Part shown: piece by piece, positions 1 to 4,986 of the stretch
Layout of the letters: every line of letters begins with the position of its first letter
Position numbering within the stretch: position 1 is the stretch's first letter
Assembly (NCBI GenBank): GCA_002402085.1
Contig: NVVB01000017.1
Coordinates: 36,717 to 42,305 of the forward strand
Origin: Gammaproteobacteria bacterium
GTDB lineage: Bacteria > Pseudomonadota > Gammaproteobacteria > Pseudomonadales > UBA3067
Direction: 5' to 3'
Length of the DNA: 5,589 bases
Notes under the pieces: model-generated
Database searches by the model: none
What the model was told of the DNA's origin: nothing
Seen by the model: the letters and a program-made list of their open reading frames with translations, nothing else
Program-made: the position numbers and the translations under genes

Positions 1-822
1 GATGTTTATGAACCCGCTATGTCGCCTATAAAGAACTTTAATGGCTTAGACCTAGTATTTCGGTCCAACTGGAAGGACTGGTTTTTCTTATCACAATTTT
101 TTGCAGGCCTAGAAAAAAATGAAACCGACATCTACGACATCAACATTCATCACATTACAGGGGTGTCCTTTAACGCCACCAAAAATTATTTTTCAATACG
201 TCTAGCCACCTTAATCGCCTCTGTCAGCCTTGATATTTTTGATGCTCGATCTACATTATCACTTTTGAGAGGCCTTAACTCCCCCTCAGAAAGTCAAACC
301 CAAGCCGTTAGTAAGGTCATTGAAATACTCGAATCAAATCGAATCAAGCACCAATACTCCTCCATCGGGATTAACTGGGACAACGAGACCTGGTTTGTTT
401 TTAGTGAATACAACCGACTTTCATCCGGCGAAGGTTTCACCCCTGATGGCGAAGGCATTTACGTCACCCTAGGCTATCGGCTCAAAAAATGGACTTATTA
501 TTTTACTCGTGGGGATATTAAATCATTACTGGGGCAGGAATTAAAAGATTTCGCTGTAGGGGAACTAATTCCTTCTGATGAAGCAGTTGTATCCATAATT
601 GGCGGCCAAGCGCTATCCATTGCCAGCAACAACCGTAGATACCAACGTACTTACGCCCTAGGGCTTCGCTATGACATCTCTAATTCTATGGCGTTAAAGT
701 TTGAAGCCCAAGCAGTCACTCCAGAACGCCAATCGGTAGGGCTTATCACCCTTAAAGACGAAGCCGTCTACCAAGCACCAAAAATCAAAGTGTATAGCCT
801 TGTTTTGGATTGGGTGTTTTGA
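1..822 (+). CDS. Porin-like outer-membrane beta-barrel protein, copy A (5' end outside window)
   Basis: This reading frame is open from the first base and ends in TGA at 820-822, so only the last 273 residues are visible; the ATG at 19 is an internal Met, not the start. The protein is a paralogue of the complete porin at 1315-2517: its first residue corresponds to about residue 138 of that protein, so roughly 137 N-terminal residues (signal peptide and first strands) lie outside the window. Shared blocks include FNG(L/I)D, RSNWKDWF, YSSIG(I/V)NWDN, GEG(I/M)Y and RYQR. The chain alternates hydrophobic and polar residues and ends in VYSLVLDWVF, a C-terminal aromatic beta-signal of the kind recognised by the BAM complex. 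By eye it is about half identical to copy B, with the most difference in the putative loops. A diffusion channel or an outer-membrane sensor partner are both possible; substrate unknown. Confidence 0.85.
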   Translation, partial: DVYEPAMSPIKNFNGLDLVFRSNWKDWFFLSQFFAGLEKNETDIYDINIHHITGVSFNATKNYFSIRLATLIASVSLDIFDARSTLSLLRGLNSPSESQTQAVSKVIEILESNRIKHQYSSIGINWDNETWFVFSEYNRLSSGEGFTPDGEGIYVTLGYRLKKWTYYFTRGDIKSLLGQELKDFAVGELIPSDEAVVSIIGGQALSIASNNRRYQRTYALGLRYDISNSMALKFEAQAVTPERQSVGLITLKDEAVYQAPKIKVYSLVLDWVF

Positions 823-823
823 G

Positions 824-1312
824 ATGAATAAATTCGTGCTAGATACAAAAACACCCGACTCAAGTCCATGGCAGACATTTCTTTATTCAGCAATGTTAAT
901 TCTATTATTAGCGCTGCCTAAATTGGCTTATTGCGATATCGCCATCATAGTGAACGCGAACAGTCCCGTAAGCGCACTAACGAAAGATCAAGTTAAGAAT
1001 ATATTCCTCGGAAGACTTACTCGCTTCCCAAACACCAACATGGCTGTCTCCGCCATGGAAATAAAACAAAACAACGCCCAGAAGGAAGCGTTTTACATGG
1101 CCATTGCCAATAAGACCGTCAATAAAATAAACCGTTATTGGGCTCGCTATTTATTTACCGGCAAGATGTCGCCCCCCAAAAAGCTATCGAGTAATCAAGA
1201 AATTATCGACAGTATCACCAACACACCATCAGGAATTAGTTACATCGAAAGTAGCGATGTGCCCACGACCGTAAAAGTAGTACTCACTCTACCGACCGAA
1301 CAGCAGCAATAA
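824..1312 (+). CDS. Short PstS-like periplasmic protein (substrate-binding-protein fold), copy A
   Basis: A 162-residue protein of the short family usually labelled 'phosphate ABC transporter substrate-binding protein'. Conserved blocks seen are the VKNIFLGRLTRFP segment, the NRYWARYLFTGKMSPPKKL segment and the C-terminal VKVVLTL strand. At about 125 mature residues it is under half the length of a true two-lobed PstS (about 320), so it can form at most one lobe-sized domain. The ATG at 824 is chosen, one base after the porin stop; a frame-compatible TTG at 800 would overlap the porin. The hydrophobic signal segment (about residues 19-36) is preceded by an unusually long polar stretch; a second ATG at 893 would remove it but leaves no basic residues before the hydrophobic core. 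The likely export boundary is around Tyr36-Cys37-Asp38. No good Shine-Dalgarno is seen, so translation is probably coupled to the porin. Ligand unknown. Confidence 0.85.
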   Translation: MNKFVLDTKTPDSSPWQTFLYSAMLILLLALPKLAYCDIAIIVNANSPVSALTKDQVKNIFLGRLTRFPNTNMAVSAMEIKQNNAQKEAFYMAIANKTVNKINRYWARYLFTGKMSPPKKLSSNQEIIDSITNTPSGISYIESSDVPTTVKVVLTLPTEQQQ

Positions 1313-1314
1313 TT

Positions 1315-2517
1315 ATGTTACCTCGAATTATTATTTTAATGCTGGCCGTTTCCTTTAGCCCATTCGCCAGATCCTTTGATTATTCACTCTCTGGCTTCTT
1401 GTCGCTTAGTGCAGGCATTCTCGACGAAGAAGGGTATTTGTACGCGGACATCGATGACAGTTTATCCTTTAATAATGACACAATTTTAGGCGGACAGATT
1501 AGCGGGCAATTCACTGACAATTTCAGCGCCACAATTCAAGTCATTGCAAGAGGATACTCGGCCGACGATAGCGACAATTATAAACCTGCCATTGACTGGC
1601 TTTACCTGACCTATGACATCACCCCAGAACTCCGTGTTCGCGCTGGGCGAATGGCAACGCCTTATTACCTGGTCTCCGAATACATTGAAATCGGTGCGGC
1701 CTACCCCTGGATACGCCCGCCATTTGAGGTCTATGATCCCTCTGCAGCGCCGCTTAAAAGTTTTAATGGGATCGACGCGGTACTGAGATCCAACTGGAAA
1801 GATTGGTTTATTATCTCGCAGTTTATATTCGGGCAAGAAGAAAACAGCACCTTTCTTTACGAAATCAACATCCACCGAATCGCAGGACTTAATCTAAGCT
1901 TTTCAAAAAATGATTTCTCAATTCGCCTCGCCCATTTTGTCTCTGATGTAAGCTTATCAGTCTTTCTAACCGAAACATTTTTGAATCTATTTCGTACAGA
2001 CAATCCTACGCCCGTCGAGGCCAAATTATTTGACCTCGTAGATTCAAAACATGTAAAACATTTCTACTCATCCATTGGGGTAAATTGGGACAACGACACC
2101 TGGTTTGTCTATTCAGAATACAATCAAGCCACCTCTGAGGCTGGTTTCACGCCTACCGGCGAAGGCATGTATCTCACTGTAGGGTATCGCATTGGAAAAT
2201 TTAGCCCCTACCTTACTCGAGCAGACTTTCGATTACTCTTAGGAAGTGACCTAAAAAAACACATCCTTAACAACAGTAGCGAACTTCCCTTTTTAGGGCC
2301 TCTTTTTCTTAATCCCATAGAGGATAATAAGCGTTACCAACGCAGCATTGCATTGGGTGTTCGATACGATATTACAAACGCGATGTCCTTAAAGTTTGAA
2401 GCGCTCAACGCGACCTCTCAAAGAGGCTCCGTAGGGCTTTTTACGTCAAAAGACAGCAGCATTACTTTCGCACCCCCGATAAGAGTGTACAGCCTCGCTT
2501 TGGACATCGTATTTTGA
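1315..2517 (+). CDS. Porin-like outer-membrane beta-barrel protein, copy B (complete)
   Basis: A 400-residue complete protein starting two bases after the preceding stop. Residues 1-20 form a signal peptide (basic Arg4, hydrophobic core, Phe-Ala-Arg-Ser before likely cleavage at Ser20/Phe21). The mature part begins with a strand-like DYSLSGFLSLSAG and continues with alternating strands and acidic or Asn-rich turns. Residues about 108-140 carry a stretch typical of this porin-like family (RAGRMATPYYL, then AYPWIRPPFEVY), and the chain ends in YSLALDIVF, a C-terminal Phe beta-signal for BAM-dependent insertion. The length suits a monomer of about 16 strands, but strand number is inference. It is the intact version of the truncated gene at the window's left edge. 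Its constant pairing with a short PstS-like protein suggests the two act together across the periplasm, for example in solute uptake or sensing; no substrate can be read from the sequence. Confidence 0.88.
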   Translation: MLPRIIILMLAVSFSPFARSFDYSLSGFLSLSAGILDEEGYLYADIDDSLSFNNDTILGGQISGQFTDNFSATIQVIARGYSADDSDNYKPAIDWLYLTYDITPELRVRAGRMATPYYLVSEYIEIGAAYPWIRPPFEVYDPSAAPLKSFNGIDAVLRSNWKDWFIISQFIFGQEENSTFLYEINIHRIAGLNLSFSKNDFSIRLAHFVSDVSLSVFLTETFLNLFRTDNPTPVEAKLFDLVDSKHVKHFYSSIGVNWDNDTWFVYSEYNQATSEAGFTPTGEGMYLTVGYRIGKFSPYLTRADFRLLLGSDLKKHILNNSSELPFLGPLFLNPIEDNKRYQRSIALGVRYDITNAMSLKFEALNATSQRGSVGLFTSKDSSITFAPPIRVYSLALDIVF

Positions 2518-2518
2518 T

Positions 2519-2968
2519 ATGAAAAATAAAATACGACATCCCCCGCTCCTAGTAGTCTTTCTTATGGCGTTATTAAGTCACGCAGCACCCAGCTACTGCG
2601 ACATATTAATAATCATTAATCCAAACAACCCCACCACTGAGCTCACTAAAGAGGCCGTGAAAAATATATTTTTAGGCCGATTGACTCGATTTCCTGACTC
2701 AGACCTCCGCGTATCGCCTATAGAAATAAAACAAGATAATCCACAAAAACACCGATTCTATAAAATAATTGCTAATAAGAGCGTCAACAAAATTAACCGC
2801 TACTGGGCCCGATATTTATTTACCGGAAAAATGTCCCCGCCAAAAAAACTATTAAGCAACCAAGAAATCATTGACGAAATAATGAATAACCCCTCCGGAG
2901 TAAGCTATATCGACAGCAAAGATGTTACCTCGTCAGTCAAGGTAGTATTAACCTTACAAGAGGAGTGA
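2519..2968 (+). CDS. Short PstS-like periplasmic protein (substrate-binding-protein fold), copy B
   Basis: A 149-residue paralogue of the protein at 824-1312, about 70% identical over the mature region by eye; the segments around NIFLGRLTRFP and NRYWARYLFTGKMSPPKKL are identical. It has a conventional signal peptide: basic start (MKNKIR), hydrophobic core (about residues 10-19), then a boundary near Ala-Pro-Ser-Tyr-Cys27-Asp28. The Tyr-Cys-Asp junction is shared with copy A and this Cys is the only one in either mature region; the residue before it is Tyr, so it does not fit a normal lipobox. The ATG lies one base after the porin B stop (TGATATG), which suggests termination-reinitiation. It is the last gene of the run; the next gene is convergent. 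The small size and absence of permease or ATPase genes argue against an ordinary ABC-importer role. Ligand unknown. Confidence 0.87.
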   Translation: MKNKIRHPPLLVVFLMALLSHAAPSYCDILIIINPNNPTTELTKEAVKNIFLGRLTRFPDSDLRVSPIEIKQDNPQKHRFYKIIANKSVNKINRYWARYLFTGKMSPPKKLLSNQEIIDEIMNNPSGVSYIDSKDVTSSVKVVLTLQEE

Positions 2969-3009
2969 CCGGCCCCAAACCCCATTAACTAATTAAGCGC
3001 CCTAAGCGC
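2969..3009. other. Convergent intergenic gap, no clear terminator
   Basis: This 41-base gap separates two converging genes. It was inspected for a GC-rich stem followed by a T-run on either strand and none was found. The only structure is a direct repeat of TAAGCGCC (2994-3001 and 3003-3010), whose second copy touches the stop codon of the minus-strand gene; GCGC can pair only over four bases. Termination here may be Rho-dependent, or the transcripts may overlap. Confidence 0.5.
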
Positions 3010-4332
3010 CTACGCCACAGTTGAATGCAACCCCATCACCTCATCCATCTCAGCTTTGGTAATGCCTATTTGCATCGCAACAGCCATGCCTTGAACAATT
3101 TCACCCGCCTCAGCACCCACCATATGAATCCCAATTACTTTGTCACTGGCCTGGTCTACCACTAGCTTCATAAACGTCCTATCGTCACCACCGCTTAAGC
3201 AATGTTTCGACGCCAGAAACCTAGACTCATAAACTCGGATATTTTTATGCAACTTTCTAGCTTTCGATTCCGTAAGTCCAACGCAAGCAACACCGGGTTG
3301 TGATAATACTGACGTCGCCACATAACGATAATTCAATTGGATTTTCTTGTTCTGATAAAGGTGAGCAATTAGATTGCTTGCTTCAGCGACCGCCACAGGT
3401 GCCAATTGAACGCGATCAATGACGTCACCAATGGCATAAATGGAATCCTCATCGGTTTGGCAATCACGAGTCACTTTAATAGCCCCCAACCGATTCAGGC
3501 CTGCCGCAGTATTTTCTAAGCCCAACCCCCGGGTATTGGCAACTCGTCCAGTAGCGCACAAGACCCGGTCCGTTAACACAAGCTCTCCAGAACTCAGAGT
3601 CACCTGAAGCCTATGATCTGCACATTGAATAACAGAATCCACGGTCACAGGACTCTTAATTTCAACGCCTCGCGCGGATAATCCAGACTCAATTTCCGCT
3701 TGGATCCCTTGATCAAAACGCCTTAATAAAGTTTTCCGTCGGTGTACTATTTTGGTAGACACGCCAAAGCCCGCCAATGTACTGGCGAGTTCAACGGCAA
3801 TGTAGCCGCCGCCAATCACCACAACAGAGCCAGGCAATTTCGGCAACAGAAACACATCGTTCGAAGTAGACAAATGTTCTCTACCCGGTATTTCGGGCAC
3901 AAACGGCCTGGCACCTGTAGCGATAATAATTCGTTCAGCCGAGTATGTTTTATTTTTCACTGTCAGGGTGTGCCCATCGAAGAAGCTGCCATGACCCTGA
4001 ATCACATCGACCCCGAGCCTCGCTAAACGTACGCGATTCAAGTCATCGATGCGTTTAATTTGAGCGTTTTTATTGGCCAACAAGCGTTGCCAGTTAAACT
4101 GCAGTTCGCCGAACGTCCAACCTAGGCCTTTGGCCTGATCAAATTCAACCTTGTAGCGGGACGCGTAATGAAAAAGCTTGTTAGCGACACTGCCGGCATT
4201 GACCGACGCCCCCCCTAAAGTGGAGGATTCCACCACAGCAACCTTTTTACCCAGCGCTGCCGCGCAGTGGCTGGCATGAATGCCCCCCGCCCCGGCACCA
4301 ATCACTATTAAATCATAATCAAATGATGGCAC
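3010..4332 (-). CDS. Glutathione-reductase-like FAD/NADPH oxidoreductase lacking the redox disulfide
   Basis: A 440-residue member of the class I pyridine nucleotide-disulfide oxidoreductases, collinear with E. coli Gor. Numbered from the GTG start: FAD-binding GAGAGG at 12-17, IIIATGARP at 135-143, NADPH-binding GGGYIAVELA at 174-183 with Arg198 and Arg204 in the positions that select NADPH in Gor, ATGRVAN at 260-266, YAIGDV at 299-304, then a dimerisation domain. The active-site motif CVNVGCVPKK of Gor reads SVNAGSVANK here: both redox cysteines are Ser43 and Ser48, and the flavin-adjacent Lys is Asn51. The C-terminal catalytic His is kept (His436 in GLHSTVA) but the protein stops four residues later, before the usual Glu. 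FAD and NADPH binding should persist; disulfide reduction by the normal mechanism should not. It may pass electrons to another acceptor, act as a transhydrogenase-like enzyme, or be regulatory. The ATG at 4362 is possible, but the GTG has the ribosome-binding site. Confidence 0.9.
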   Translation of the reverse strand: MPSFDYDLIVIGAGAGGIHASHCAAALGKKVAVVESSTLGGASVNAGSVANKLFHYASRYKVEFDQAKGLGWTFGELQFNWQRLLANKNAQIKRIDDLNRVRLARLGVDVIQGHGSFFDGHTLTVKNKTYSAERIIIATGARPFVPEIPGREHLSTSNDVFLLPKLPGSVVVIGGGYIAVELASTLAGFGVSTKIVHRRKTLLRRFDQGIQAEIESGLSARGVEIKSPVTVDSVIQCADHRLQVTLSSGELVLTDRVLCATGRVANTRGLGLENTAAGLNRLGAIKVTRDCQTDEDSIYAIGDVIDRVQLAPVAVAEASNLIAHLYQNKKIQLNYRYVATSVLSQPGVACVGLTESKARKLHKNIRVYESRFLASKHCLSGGDDRTFMKLVVDQASDKVIGIHMVGAEAGEIVQGMAVAMQIGITKAEMDEVMGLHSTVA

Positions 4333-4338
4333 TGCTTG

Positions 4339-4345
4339 CCTCCCT
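4339..4345 (-). promoter_or_regulatory. Strong Shine-Dalgarno deciding a GTG start
   Basis: On the minus strand AGGGAGG is followed by a six-base spacer (CAAGCA) and GTG at 4332-4330. This is near-ideal placement. The upstream in-frame ATG at 4362-4360 has no purine-rich motif before it. The GTG start also gives an N-terminus (MPSFDYDLIVIG) that matches the usual Gor length before the FAD motif. Confidence 0.75.
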
Positions 4346-4389
4346 ACTGATGAATTGACCATGACATCAGAACTATCGATTCACTGAAC

Positions 4390-4475
4390 GCCTAAATGTA
4401 GCTTAATTGTCTCTCCAGTTAGGCAAAAAGCTAAGAATTGCTTAATATTTAACTAAGCCTATGCATTAGGCTTTT
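4390..4475. repeat. Clustered inverted half-sites GCCTAA/TTAGGC
   Basis: Four related hexamers occur within 82 bases: GCCTAA (4390-4395), TTAGGC (4419-4424), GCCTAT (4457-4462) and TTAGGC (4466-4471). The last two form a 7-bp stem, AAGCCTA (4455-4461) with TAGGCTT (4467-4473) around a 5-base loop, followed by two more T. The first two could pair around a 23-base loop. GCTTAAT also appears twice as a direct repeat (4401-4407 and 4440-4446). The placement between divergent genes suits operator sites for a dimeric regulator; a weak hairpin or decayed repeat is the alternative. Confidence 0.5.
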
Positions 4476-4517
4476 GAATCGCTCGCTGGCCCAGCAACAA
4501 CCGGGATGTTTTGTAAC

Positions 4518-4524
4518 AGAGGAG
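4518..4524 (+). promoter_or_regulatory. Purine-rich ribosome-binding site, long spacing
   Basis: AGAGGAG lies 14 bases upstream of the ATG at 4539, longer than the usual 5-9. No other start codon in that frame lies closer behind it. The alternative ATG at 4506 precedes the motif and so cannot use it. The motif supports the 4539 start, though inefficiently. Confidence 0.5.
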
Positions 4525-4538
4525 ATCGCAACGTAGCC

Positions 4539-4979
4539 ATGCGCCCCAATCTGACTCATATTGCTCGCCACGTATGTCACTTTGACGATTGCCTTGTTTT
4601 CTATAAACGCTATTGTCAGCTTGAGATCATTCACCAACGAAAAAACCACAAACACCGTGTCGCATGGTTAGCCGAACATGGCCGAGAATCCGAGCTAGTG
4701 TTTGTATTAATTTCAGGCGGGCCAAATCACGACCATGACTCACGGGATTTCAGTCATTTTGGGTTTGCCCTAGACTCGGTTGAAGCCGTTGACCGGATTG
4801 CTCACCTAGCCAGGAAACACGAAACACTGCTTTGGGAGCCCCAACAAAAAGCCTTTCCCGTGGGATATTTTTGCGGGATTGAGGACCCAGATGGCGTGTG
4901 TGTTGAGTTTAGCTTTGGGCAACCGTTGGGGCCAGGTGCTGAACAAATCACTTATGATTTGGAAATAGCACCGCTTTAG
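4539..4979 (+). CDS. VOC (glyoxalase/bleomycin-resistance) family protein
   Basis: A single-domain protein of 146 residues from the chosen ATG at 4539; an in-frame ATG at 4506 would add 11 residues with no family resemblance. It has the two beta-alpha-beta-beta-beta half-modules of the vicinal oxygen chelate fold. The first begins at LTHIARHV (residues 5-12) and contains FDDCLVFYKRYCQLEIIH; the second begins at DFSHFGFALDS (about 70-80) and ends in GIEDPDGVCVEFSFGQPLGP (about 113-132). His7, His73 and Glu123 sit at the strand positions that bind a divalent metal in VOC enzymes such as FosA. The Glu that supplies the fourth ligand in GloA seems replaced by a hydrophobic residue, so classical glyoxalase I activity is doubtful. 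Possible roles are lyase, dioxygenase or thiol transferase; the substrate cannot be assigned. It is divergent from the glutathione-reductase-like gene and seven bases ahead of the transglycosylase gene, probably co-transcribed with the latter. Confidence 0.85.
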   Translation: MRPNLTHIARHVCHFDDCLVFYKRYCQLEIIHQRKNHKHRVAWLAEHGRESELVFVLISGGPNHDHDSRDFSHFGFALDSVEAVDRIAHLARKHETLLWEPQQKAFPVGYFCGIEDPDGVCVEFSFGQPLGPGAEQITYDLEIAPL

Positions 4980-4986
4980 CGCTTCG

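Larger units (their letters stand above)
1..2968 (+). repeat. Tandem duplication of a porin + PstS-like gene pair
   Basis: Gene order is porin A - PBP A - porin B - PBP B, all on the same strand with gaps of 1, 2 and 1 bases. The two PBP-like proteins and the two porins are pairwise paralogous, so the two-gene unit (boundary near 1313) was copied as a block. The copies have diverged well beyond recent duplication: the PBP pair keeps about 70% amino-acid identity and the porin pair about half. Nucleotide similarity remains highest around 1131-1182 and 2800-2851, encoding the NRYWARYLFTGKMSPP segment. The faster divergence of the porins is consistent with loops adapting to different ligands or escaping phages, but this is inference. 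Confidence 0.85.
4333..4538. promoter_or_regulatory. Divergent intergenic region, presumed promoters for both flanking genes
   Basis: This 206-base region separates divergent genes, so promoters in both directions must lie in or near it. No strong sigma-70 match was found on either strand. The best plus-strand candidate is TTGCTT (4438-4443), a 16-base spacer and TATGCA (4460-4465), which is weak; a minus-strand candidate could not be defended. The region is AT-rich between about 4391 and 4480 and holds the inverted repeats listed separately. No small gene was recognised in it. Confidence 0.4.

Noticed and set aside
901..940. Possible lipoprotein signal (Leu-Ala-Tyr-Cys) in PBP A
   Set aside because: Tyr directly before the Cys is not accepted in the lipobox, and copy B has Pro-Ser-Tyr-Cys, which also lacks the -3 aliphatic residue.
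1486..1875. 129-codon open frame on the minus strand inside porin B
   Set aside because: It lies wholly antisense to a well-supported porin with signal peptide and beta-signal, and its translation resembles no known family.
2994..3012. Possible terminator from the TAAGCGCC repeat between convergent genes
   Set aside because: The repeat is direct, not inverted; only a 4-bp GCGC stem is possible and no T-run follows on either strand.
3742..4026. 94-codon plus-strand open frame inside the oxidoreductase gene
   Set aside because: It is antisense to the conserved NADPH-binding region of that gene and has no ribosome-binding site or recognisable domain.
3010..4332. The oxidoreductase as a pseudogene
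   Set aside because: The frame is uninterrupted, nucleotide-binding motifs are intact and a strong ribosome-binding site precedes the GTG; only the dithiol machinery is altered.
3010..4332. Naming the gene gor (glutathione-disulfide reductase)
   Set aside because: Without CxxxxC the enzyme cannot carry out the known disulfide-reduction cycle, so the name would mislead.
4449..4655. 68-codon minus-strand open frame across the intergenic region and VOC start
   Set aside because: It overlaps the conserved VOC N-terminus and shows no family features.
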